A stretch of 14,426 nt of DNA, from the NCBI GenBank assembly GCA_026709725.1, contig JAPOSK010000080.1, forward strand, positions 1 to 14,426, given 5' to 3'. The stretch is from Paracoccaceae bacterium (GTDB taxonomy: Bacteria > Pseudomonadota > Alphaproteobacteria > Rhodobacterales > Rhodobacteraceae). The notes beneath the pieces are model-generated. The model was not told where the DNA came from, ran no database searches, and was given only the letters and a program-made list of their open reading frames with translations. Made by a program: the position numbers and the translations under genes. Below, one piece after another: positions 1 to 6,488 of the stretch (its first letter is position 1; each line of letters starts with the position of its first letter).

Positions 1-3000
1 CGCCATCAGTCGATTGGTGACCGCGAACGAGATCCAGGGCGTGAATGCGGTCAGGCGGCTATCCACTGTGCCTGACGCACCATCACCACCACCCTTGACG
101 GGAGCATATCTGCCTTCACCGATGGAGCGACTGAGGATGGCCCCAAAGGTCAGACGTTCGCGGGCTTCGATGCCCAGCATCCCCGTGATAACCCTGCCCT
201 CCACCGTCACCGGTGTGCCGGGTGTTCGCTGTACACCTCCAAACCCACCATGCGCCACACGACCCCACAAGGCCAGCTGTCTGCCGTGTTCACCTTCCGG
301 TGCGGTCATCTTAAAACTCGTGCCGTACAGAAGCTCCGTGCGGGTCATCGGCTGCGATATATATCCGTCGGACAGATCTGTTCCGGCACGGTCCACCGAC
401 AGAACCGACGGTGCAGCCTGTCCACCAGGATCAGGGCTGGCTGCATCCGGCCCAAAGGTGGTCTGTGGCAGCACCTGCCCACCCAAGATGATCTCCAGAC
501 CCGGTTTCCGCTCTGTCTGTGCGGCCTGCACCTCTCGCACCCGGTCGAAGATCGCGTCTGTGATCTGGCTTCCCACCATACGTCCGAGGCGTGACAGATA
601 CGCCCCCGGCAGCGGGTCGTCATCGGTAAGCGAGAGCACGGCCCTGTTCACGGTGATCGTGCCCGCAGTGCCGGTGACATCGATGGTCTCGTCGCCCTCA
701 TGCACCGCATCCTGGTTCGGGGTGAGGGTAAAGGTGCCGGTCCCGGTGGCCGCGCCGGCGGCGATGGCGATGGCGAAGTCCGCAACCGCCGTGTAGTCCG
801 TGCCCGAGGTCGCCGTGCCACCGCCGACGCTGACCGTAATGGTCTGTTCAGTCGCGAAGCGGGTGGCGCCGTCCACCGTGGCGGTCACGGTGACCCCGGT
901 TGCGCCGTCATCCTCGTCGATCGAGATCGGGCTGACCGCAAGCGTGATGCCCGTCGGGGCGGCGTCATCGTCGGTGAGCGAGATCTGTGTACCGGTCACG
1001 GTGAGACCCGCCGCCGTGCCGCCCAGGGTGATGGTCTCGGTGCCCTCGGCGAGGACATCCTGTCCGGGTGTCAGGGTGAAGTCCGCATGGGCGCTCGCCT
1101 GTCCGGCGGGAATCGTGATGGTCTGATCGGCGACGGTCTCGTAGTCGGTGCCCTCCCGGGCGCTGTCGCTGCTCGCGCCCACCGTCACCCCCACCGTCGT
1201 CGCCGTGGCGAAGGTGGTGGCACCGCCCAGCGTGGCGGTCACCCGTACGGTTCTGGCCCCGCCGTTCTCGGCAATGGCGGTCTGGGTGCCCTGGGTGCCG
1301 GTGTCGGCATCGACGGTGAGGGTGAGTGCTGTCGGGGCGGCGTCATCGTCGGTGATGGTGCCGGTGCCCTCGGCATCGGTGATGGTGGCACCGGTGGGGT
1401 CGGAGAGCTGGACAAGGAAGGTCTCGTCGCCCTCATGCACCGCATCCTGGGTGGTGGCGACGGTCAGGGTCTTCTCCGTGTCGCCGATGGCGAAGGTGAG
1501 CGTCCGCGCGGTGGTGACGGCCGTGTAGTCGCTGCCGGCGGTCGCACCGTTTGCACCTTCGGTGGAATCGTCAGCGGTGTTCCACTTGACGGTGGCGGCG
1601 GCGCCGGTCGCCCCGGAGCGGTTCACCGTGAAAGTGATGGCCGCGCCCTCGGTGGCGCTGGCATCGGTGATGGCGAGGGTGGGCGCCACATCGTCATCGG
1701 TGAGCGAGAGCACGGCCCTGTTCACGGTGATCGTGCCCGCAGTGCCGGTGACATCGATGGTCTCGTCGCCCTCATGCACCGCATCCTGGTTCGGGGTGAG
1801 GGTAAAGGTGCCGGTCCCGGTGGCCGCGCCGGCGGCGATGGCGATGGCGAAGTCCGCAACCGCCGTGTAGTCCGTGCCCGAGGTCGCCGTGCCACCGCCG
1901 ACGCTGACCGTAATGGTCTGTTCAGTCGCGAAGCGGGTGGCGCCGTCCACCGTGGCGGTCACGGTGACCCCGGTTGCGCCGTCATCCTCGTCGATCGAGA
2001 TCGGGCTGACCGCAAGCGTGATGCCCGTCGGGGCGGCGTCATCGTCGGTGAGCGAGATCTGTGTACCGGTCACGGTGAGACCCGCCGCCGTGCCGCCCAG
2101 GGTGATGGTCTCGGTGCCCTCGGCGAGGACATCCTGTCCGGGTGTCAGGGTGAAGTCCGCATGGGCGCTCGCCTGTCCGGCGGGAATCGTGATGGTCTGA
2201 TCGGCGACGGTCTCGTAGTCGGTGCCCTCCCGGGCGCTGTCGCTGCTCGCGCCCACCGTCACCCCCACCGTCGTCGCCGTGGCGAAGGTGGTGGCACCGC
2301 CCAGCGTGGCGGTCACCCGTACGGTTCTGGCCCCGCCGTTCTCGGCAATGGCGGTCTGGGTGCCCTGGGTGCCGGTGTCGGCATCGACGGTGAGGGTGAG
2401 TGCTGTCGGGGCGGCGTCATCGTCGGTGATGGTGCCGGTGCCCTCGGCATCGGTGATGGTGGCACCGGTGGGGTCGGAGAGCTGGACAAGGAAGGTCTCG
2501 TCGCCCTCATGCACCGCATCCTGGGTGGTGGCGACGGTCAGGGTCTTCTCCGTGTCGCCGATGGCGAAGGTGAGCGTCCGCGCGGTGGTGACGGCCGTGT
2601 AGTCGCTGCCGGCGGTCGCACCGTTTGCACCTTCGGTGGAATCGTCAGCGGTGTTCCACTTGACGGTGGCGGCGGCGCCGGTCGCCCCGGAGCGGTTCAC
2701 CGTGAAAGTGATGGCCGCGCCCTCGGTGGCGCTGGCATCGGTGATGGCGAGGGTGGGTTTGAGAGCCTCGCCGTTGATACGGAACTTGAGCGAAGATGAC
2801 TGCAGGTTGTCCTGCCAATTCAGATTGGTGCCGGTCTGAAGGCGAAAGATGTGATCGTTATTGACTGACCAGTCGCTCATACCGGTGGAGTCCTCGTCGT
2901 CCGACAGGGTGTTGCGCCATGTGGAAGTCTGGTTGGTCCGGGTTCCAGATACCTCAAGAACAAGAAAATAATCCGTGCTTGCGGCAAGCGCGATCCCTCC

Positions 3001-3405
3001 CGCTGGAGCCGCAAAGCTCAGCGTCTGGTCTGTCGCAGAGGTTGAGAAGGACGGTGTGGTCAGGGTGCCGACCGTATTGCCGGGACCCGAAGTTCCAGCC
3101 TGGCGAATACGGGCTGTGTAGGTGAGGCCGGTTGCAATCTGGCCAAACAGAATCTCAACACTGTCGAGCCTGTAGCCGTCCGCATTGGAGCCGGTGGTGA
3201 ATCTCTGACCGTGATCGATCAAACCGAAAGCCGTACTTGCAATGGGAGAGCCCGGAAAGACCAACTGAGCGGCATTTGACTGCACGATGGTTGAGACCAA
3301 CACCCGCGTCTGCGCCTCAGCCGTCAGACCGAACATCGGCAGCAGGGCCAGGAGGATGGCCGTGAAGGCGGGGCAAAAAATGGTGGGGCGTGCGGCTTGC
3401 CGCAC
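1..3405 (-). CDS. Calx-beta repeat surface protein with autotransporter-like barrel (C-terminus beyond window)
   Basis: One minus-strand frame is open from 3765 to the left edge of the window. From a GTG at 3405 the protein begins with a typical signal peptide (basic n-region, core AILLALLPMFGLTA, likely cleavage after AEA, residues 1-31). Next is a roughly 180-residue beta-rich domain with RFTTGSNADGYRLDSVEI and STDYFLVLEVSG, like N-terminal domains of other large secreted repeat proteins. Six Calx-beta-like domains follow (GSDYTAV, EGDET and DDD boundary motifs). The stretch below position 600 (LSRLGRMVGSQI, LALWGRVAHGGF, GMLGIEARERLTFGAILSRS) matches the start of an autotransporter-like outer-membrane barrel. 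The probable role is a cell-surface adhesin, with Calx-beta domains possibly binding calcium; this is inferred. The start is uncertain: an ATG at 3567 has GGAG at good spacing, and ATGs at 3519, 3612 and 3639 are also in frame, but the signal peptide favours 3405. The stop lies outside the window. Confidence 0.85.
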   Translation of the reverse strand, partial: MRQAARPTIFCPAFTAILLALLPMFGLTAEAQTRVLVSTIVQSNAAQLVFPGSPIASTAFGLIDHGQRFTTGSNADGYRLDSVEILFGQIATGLTYTARIRQAGTSGPGNTVGTLTTPSFSTSATDQTLSFAAPAGGIALAASTDYFLVLEVSGTRTNQTSTWRNTLSDDEDSTGMSDWSVNNDHIFRLQTGTNLNWQDNLQSSSLKFRINGEALKPTLAITDASATEGAAITFTVNRSGATGAAATVKWNTADDSTEGANGATAGSDYTAVTTARTLTFAIGDTEKTLTVATTQDAVHEGDETFLVQLSDPTGATITDAEGTGTITDDDAAPTALTLTVDADTGTQGTQTAIAENGGARTVRVTATLGGATTFATATTVGVTVGASSDSAREGTDYETVADQTITIPAGQASAHADFTLTPGQDVLAEGTETITLGGTAAGLTVTGTQISLTDDDAAPTGITLAVSPISIDEDDGATGVTVTATVDGATRFATEQTITVSVGGGTATSGTDYTAVADFAIAIAAGAATGTGTFTLTPNQDAVHEGDETIDVTGTAGTITVNRAVLSLTDDDVAPTLAITDASATEGAAITFTVNRSGATGAAATVKWNTADDSTEGANGATAGSDYTAVTTARTLTFAIGDTEKTLTVATTQDAVHEGDETFLVQLSDPTGATITDAEGTGTITDDDAAPTALTLTVDADTGTQGTQTAIAENGGARTVRVTATLGGATTFATATTVGVTVGASSDSAREGTDYETVADQTITIPAGQASAHADFTLTPGQDVLAEGTETITLGGTAAGLTVTGTQISLTDDDAAPTGITLAVSPISIDEDDGATGVTVTATVDGATRFATEQTITVSVGGGTATSGTDYTAVADFAIAIAAGAATGTGTFTLTPNQDAVHEGDETIDVTGTAGTITVNRAVLSLTDDDPLPGAYLSRLGRMVGSQITDAIFDRVREVQAAQTERKPGLEIILGGQVLPQTTFGPDAASPDPGGQAAPSVLSVDRAGTDLSDGYISQPMTRTELLYGTSFKMTAPEGEHGRQLALWGRVAHGGFGGVQRTPGTPVTVEGRVITGMLGIEARERLTFGAILSRSIGEGRYAPVKGGGDGASGTVDSRLTAFTPWISFAVTNRLMA
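617..2757 (-). repeat. Near-perfect 1,074-bp tandem duplication inside the Calx-beta gene
   Basis: Bases 617-1683 recur at 1691-2757 with a period of exactly 1,074 bp (358 codons). The only difference I found is 628 (A) against 1702 (G), a silent change in a leucine codon. The unit encodes three Calx-beta-like domains of about 115-124 residues, each ending in a T/LTDDD motif, so the protein has two units and six domains. The seven bases 1684-1690 join the copies; the flanks differ outside them. A period divisible by three keeps the frame. Smaller homology also exists: a 31-bp block is identical at 685-715 and 1420-1450, and again at 1759-1789 and 2494-2524. Confidence 0.97.
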
Positions 3406-3765
3406 GCCGGATGCGGACCTGACCGCCCCGGAAGGCGCAGAGGGACAGGATCTCGACAGGTGCGGAGCGGGATTGGACAAGATCGGGGCAGAGCCAAACT
3501 TGGCGAGACGGGCGATCATGTCCGACACAGGCTTCCAGTGGAGCACCGCAGCCGAACCGGCGAGCATGGGCAACCGCTCCCGGAACCCTCTCCTTGATTT
3601 CTCCCGGAACATGGGTTTCCCGGCAAGATAAACGGGCATGATTGGCGAAGCGGGGCAGACCATCCGGATTGCCATGCTGCGTGTTCTGAAAAAGCTGATT
3701 TCAGGAACAGGATGACTGGACCGGCGTGCCACATGATGACGGCAGGCTCAGCCCGGACCTCCAGC
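3406..3765 (-). other. Open upstream frame of the Calx-beta gene: leader or 5' extension
   Basis: The adhesin frame stays open up to an in-frame TAG at 3768-3766, so this stretch is either an untranslated leader or an N-terminal extension. In-frame ATGs sit at 3675, 3663, 3639, 3612, 3567 and 3519. The one at 3567 has GGAG nine bases upstream. The encoded residues between 3567 and 3405 are rich in Ser, Pro and Ala with no recognisable domain, so I favour a start nearer the signal peptide. No clear promoter hexamers are visible on the minus strand. Confidence 0.4.
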
Positions 3766-4586
3766 CTATTCCTTTCCGCCCAAGCCGGGGTGCAGGACCG
3801 GATGGGTGATGCATCAGCCCCGGTGGGGATGGATGGCAAGACCCCCGAACAGGTTTTCATGACCCGCAAGCAGGGCACGGATTGTATCGGGGAGCAGACT
3901 CCTGCCGAAGCGGCGGGACGGGAGAGGCGGCGACCCTCATCCACAATCTGTCTGGCAAGGGAGGTCCTGTCGACACGGCAGGAGTCTTCGCTGCGGATTG
4001 TCTCGGAGTCCTGGATACCGATGGGGAGCATTTGCGGGTCATGGGTCATATCCTTCACGGAAATCCGGTATTGTTCAGAATGCCCACAGCTCACATCAAT
4101 GGATTCGCAGGGCCCTTGCCGGAAGACCATATACCCGATTGCCCACGATTCAGAAGTACCAATCAGAATCAATATGATATAATCATTCTTATCAAAACCG
4201 GTAAAGGATGACGGTTATATCATGCGATTGGTTCCTGCGGACTGCCAGAAGCACTGGCCAACCAGATAGGGTTATCCTTTACCGGGATGTGTCCGGAATT
4301 GGGGCAGTCGGGTCTCACAGGACCCGGGATTTCCCGGTGCATCAATATGGCTGGCAGCCGTGCAGCCTGACTGGAACGGCCCGGGCGGCCCTTTGGGTCT
4401 GGTCATGATGCCTTCCTGATGATGTGCATCGCGTCATGTATTTCTCTCAGGTCGGACCCATCGCATGGCATGTTGTTTGCATCAAGACGCTCCATGTCCA
4501 TGGAAGAGGGTTGTGGTTTCATCTACTGAAGATGCGGGTCATTGCAGGGCGATACGCCAACCATATGTTAGAGTCTCCGCAATCGT
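3766..4586. other. Long stretch with no gene I can defend
   Basis: Several short frames cross this region on both strands, but none shows a recognisable domain, and none has a convincing ribosome binding site. The most protein-like is the plus frame at about 3960-4211, with residues such as AADCLGVLDTDGEHLRVMGH and HILHGNPVLFRM. It could be a relic of an unidentified gene. An AT-rich patch at about 4160-4200 stands out from the GC-rich surroundings. Confidence 0.45.
4178..4183 (+). promoter_or_regulatory. Isolated perfect -10 hexamer (TATAAT)
   Basis: TATAAT lies in the AT-rich patch at about 4160-4200, preceded by TATGA. No good -35 hexamer sits 16-18 bp upstream (the bases there are close to AGTACC). 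If it is active, its transcript would run rightwards about 500 bases before rpsF. This is weak evidence. Confidence 0.2.
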
Positions 4587-4614
4587 TTGCAATTCTCTCT
4601 GACTTTGGTAAATG
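4587..4614 (+). promoter_or_regulatory. Candidate promoter for the rpsF-rpsR-rplI operon
   Basis: TTGCAA at 4587-4592 is followed 16 bp later by TAAATG at 4609-4614. The first is a good -35 hexamer (four of six consensus bases) and the second a poor -10 (three of six). Transcription would start near 4621, exactly where the hairpin at 4618-4663 begins. That coincidence is the main reason to list it. Confidence 0.3.
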
Positions 4615-4617
4615 GCG

Positions 4618-4663
4618 GCTGCTCCAATGAAGTGAAGCCAGGCAGACCTTCGATTGGAGCTGC
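4618..4663 (+). promoter_or_regulatory. Strong leader hairpin upstream of rpsF, candidate S6:S18 autoregulatory element
   Basis: GCTCCAATGAAG at 4621-4632 pairs with CTTC (4648-4651) and ATTGGAGC (4653-4660), with G4652 bulged. This gives a 12-bp stem closing a 15-base loop, TGAAGCCAGGCAGAC. Beyond a T-T mismatch (4620/4661) two more pairs form (4618-4619 with 4662-4663). No T-run follows, so it is not an intrinsic terminator. It ends 35 bases before the rpsF ATG. Bacterial rpsF leaders are known to carry an RNA element bound by the S6:S18 complex; assigning this hairpin to that class is inference, since I did not match the consensus base by base. Confidence 0.5.
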
Positions 4664-4698
4664 GCTTTGCCTCTGACATGGTTATACGGGATACAAAT

Positions 4699-5055
4699 AT
4701 GGCATTTTATGAACAGGTCTGCATTGCCCGTCCCGACTTGTCGACATCCCAGGTCGATGGCCTCAAGGAGAAGTGCGCATCCATCCTTGAGAACAACGGA
4801 GGCAGGGTCGTTGACACCGAGTACTGGGGGGCCAAGCGGCTCGCATACCGAATCAAGAAAAACCGAAAGGGTCATTACCTGTTTCTTAAAATTGAGTCAC
4901 CCACCTCTGCGGTACAGGAACTTGAACGTCTCCTGCGAATTGATGAAGACGTGATTCGGTTCCTGACAATCCGGGTTGATGCCCACTCCGATGAGCCCTC
5001 AGCCATGATGAAGGCCAAGGCACAACGAAAGTCCAGTTCAGGCAGGAGGCAATAA
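4699..5055 (+). CDS. rpsF: 30S ribosomal protein S6
   Basis: The 118-residue product is ribosomal protein S6, a small-subunit protein that forms a dimer with S18 on the central domain of 16S rRNA. It starts MAFYEQVCIARPDLS and contains the family segment GGRVVDTEYWGAKRLAYRIKK (about residues 34-54), then KGHYLFLKIES and LLRIDEDVIRFLTIRV, which form the ferredoxin-like fold. The length fits the family. I chose the ATG at 4699 over an in-frame TTG at 4654 because the homologous region begins here and the TTG lies inside the leader hairpin. A clear Shine-Dalgarno is lacking (ACGGGA 10-15 bases upstream). The C-terminus is a short basic tail, KAKAQRKSSSGRRQ. It is the first gene of the block; rpsR follows after three bases. 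Confidence 0.96.
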   Translation: MAFYEQVCIARPDLSTSQVDGLKEKCASILENNGGRVVDTEYWGAKRLAYRIKKNRKGHYLFLKIESPTSAVQELERLLRIDEDVIRFLTIRVDAHSDEPSAMMKAKAQRKSSSGRRQ

Positions 5056-5058
5056 TCA

Positions 5059-5283
5059 ATGGCACGGTCATTCTACCGCCGACGCAAGGTCTGTCCGTTC
5101 TCTGGTGCCGATGCACCCGAGATTGATTACAAGGATATTGACACGCTGACATCGTATCTTACAGATCGGGGCAAGATTGTACCGACACGGATCTCTGTCG
5201 TATCGACCAAGAAGCAGCGAAAGCTTGCCACCGCGATCAAGCGGGCACGCTATCTGGCCCTGCTTCCCTATGTGGTAAAATAG
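5059..5283 (+). CDS. rpsR: 30S ribosomal protein S18
   Basis: The 74-residue product is ribosomal protein S18, the S6 partner that binds 16S rRNA in the platform. It reads [16 protein letters not shown], then [19 protein letters not shown], and ends in the basic segment [20 protein letters not shown], all hallmark S18 sequence. The length is normal. An AGGAGG ribosome binding site at 5044-5049, inside the end of rpsF, sits nine bases before the ATG. This supports both the start and coupled translation with rpsF. Nothing looks damaged. Confidence 0.97.
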   Translation: MARSFYRRRKVCPFSGADAPEIDYKDIDTLTSYLTDRGKIVPTRISVVSTKKQRKLATAIKRARYLALLPYVVK

Positions 5284-5306
5284 ATCCCGGACAGGAGCAG
5301 GATAGC

Positions 5307-5987
5307 ATGCGTGTAATTCTCCTTGAACGGATACCCAAACTGGGATTGATGGGTGATTTGGTCAATGTAAAGGCCGGTTATGCCCGGAATTACCTTTTGC
5401 CCCAGGGCAAGGCATTGAAAGAGACTCCGGCAAATTTGAAATTCTTTGAATCAAGGCGCCAGGAACTTGAAGCACGCAATATTGAACAGTGCCGTGAGGC
5501 CGAACAGGTCGCCTCCAGACTGGAAGGCCAGAGCTTCATTCTGATTCGATCGGCAGCGGACACAGGGTCTCTCTACGGGTCTGTAAGCAAGAACGACATC
5601 GCCAAGGCAACATCTGCGGAAGGAGTCCTGATCAGCCGGTCCCAGATTGATCTGGAACGACCGATCAAGGAGTTGGGACTCCACAGCATCACAATCAGTC
5701 TGCATCCGGAAGTCGATGTCCTGATCACGATCAATGTGGCACGAACGCATGATGAGGCGGAACAGCAGGCCCTGGGTTTGACAATCGCCGAGATCACGGG
5801 CGAGGCCGAGGATGAGGCTGCCACAGACAATGACGAAAGCGGTTCAACACCTCGGGACGGCATTGAGACAGCCCCTGCCCCCGATAACAGTGCCGAGTCA
5901 GACTTATCTGCAAGCGAAAGAGATCACCAGGGTGCCGATGATCCCGTGACCGTCGAAGATGAATCGATTGAGTCGAACAAGGCCTGA
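5307..5987 (+). CDS. rplI: 50S ribosomal protein L9 with long acidic C-terminal tail
   Basis: The 226-residue product is ribosomal protein L9, which binds 23S rRNA at the base of the L1 stalk. The N-terminal domain is intact (MRVILLERIPKLGLMGDLVN, then VKAGYARNYLLPQGKA at 21-36). It is followed by the connecting helix (about 42-75) and the C-terminal domain (GSLYGSVSKNDIA at 87-99, ending near LITINVAR at about 146). Standard L9 is about 150 residues; here some 75 extra residues rich in Asp, Glu and Ser follow. Extended acidic tails are familiar in alphaproteobacterial L9. AGGAG at 5293-5297 lies nine bases before the ATG. The gene closes the block, 23 bases after rpsR. No strong terminator follows; only a 5-bp stem (CTGAC/GTCAG) overlaps the stop. 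Confidence 0.96.
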   Translation: MRVILLERIPKLGLMGDLVNVKAGYARNYLLPQGKALKETPANLKFFESRRQELEARNIEQCREAEQVASRLEGQSFILIRSAADTGSLYGSVSKNDIAKATSAEGVLISRSQIDLERPIKELGLHSITISLHPEVDVLITINVARTHDEAEQQALGLTIAEITGEAEDEAATDNDESGSTPRDGIETAPAPDNSAESDLSASERDHQGADDPVTVEDESIESNKA

Positions 5988-6488
5988 CTGAAGTCAGCGC
6001 TGATTGCATCGGGAACTCTCTCACCAACGTCCGCATCTTTCCGCGAAGGCTGTGTCATGTGCCCTTCAGCAGGACACCGCCATCCCGGCCTGACGCCACT
6101 GCGCCTGACCGGGCCGTGCACAGAGAGAAGAGTGAACGGGTCGGGTGCGCCGCTCCGATTCGCTTGGATTCGGAACTGAACAGGGTTCCGGCAACCTGAA
6201 TCAGGCAGGATCTGTGACTCTGGCCGTGGAGTCTGCGACTGTTCGGGGGACCGGTTTCCAGGGTTCAGCCTGATTTGTGTGCGCCGCGGGGCCATGGGGT
6301 TGACTGTGTCCTGTTGAGGGGCCCGTTCATCCTGGCTCCCGCAAGGATCATCGCTCGCTGAATTCATATGGTGCTCACCATGATGCCATCATGATAACGG
6401 CCTGTTCTGGGGAACCCGGTCAATTCCGCCAATGAAGGCTCTGCAACGGTCGATACTGGTCTTGCTTTCGGATCTGCAGAACAGGATT
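5988..6488. other. Non-coding stretch between rplI and the dehydrogenase gene
   Basis: About 500 bases with no credible gene. A minus-strand open frame crosses it and overlaps the end of rplI, but its product is low-complexity with no domain. The stretch contains the palindrome at 6379-6393 and an inverted repeat CCTGTTCTG (6401-6409) / CAGAACAGG (6477-6485) at the 3' side of the dehydrogenase. Neither has a T-run, so no intrinsic terminator can be called. Confidence 0.5.
6379..6393. promoter_or_regulatory. Perfect 15-bp palindrome, operator-like
   Basis: CATGATGCCATCATG is a 7-bp perfect inverted repeat around one central base. Such symmetry suits a dimeric regulator site, but no gene start is nearby: the dehydrogenase ends at 6489 and rplI ends at 5987. 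Function is therefore unknown and chance is possible. Confidence 0.2.

Noticed and set aside
617..2757. Repeats considered as a CRISPR array or satellite
   Set aside because: The unit is 1,074 bp, directly tandem, coding and in frame; there are no short repeats with unique spacers.
700..2799. Long plus-strand open frame of about 700 codons, with others in parallel frames
   Set aside because: It is the antisense shadow of the Calx-beta repeat gene. Its product is Gly/Arg/Asp-rich with no domain, while the minus frame has a signal peptide, Calx-beta motifs and a barrel.
3516..4172. Minus-strand open frame of 218 codons upstream of the adhesin
   Set aside because: No recognisable domain, many Cys, Ser and Pro, overlaps the adhesin leader in another frame, and no ribosome binding site.
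3712..4182. Plus-strand open frame of 156 codons
   Set aside because: Composition is not protein-like and there is no motif or good start. A neighbouring frame is more protein-like but still unidentified.
5924..6367. Minus-strand open frame of 147 codons overlapping the end of rplI
   Set aside because: Low-complexity sequence, antisense overlap with a certain gene, no domain.
6401..6485. Inverted repeat considered as an intrinsic terminator of the dehydrogenase
   Set aside because: The loop is about 67 bases and no T-run follows on either strand.
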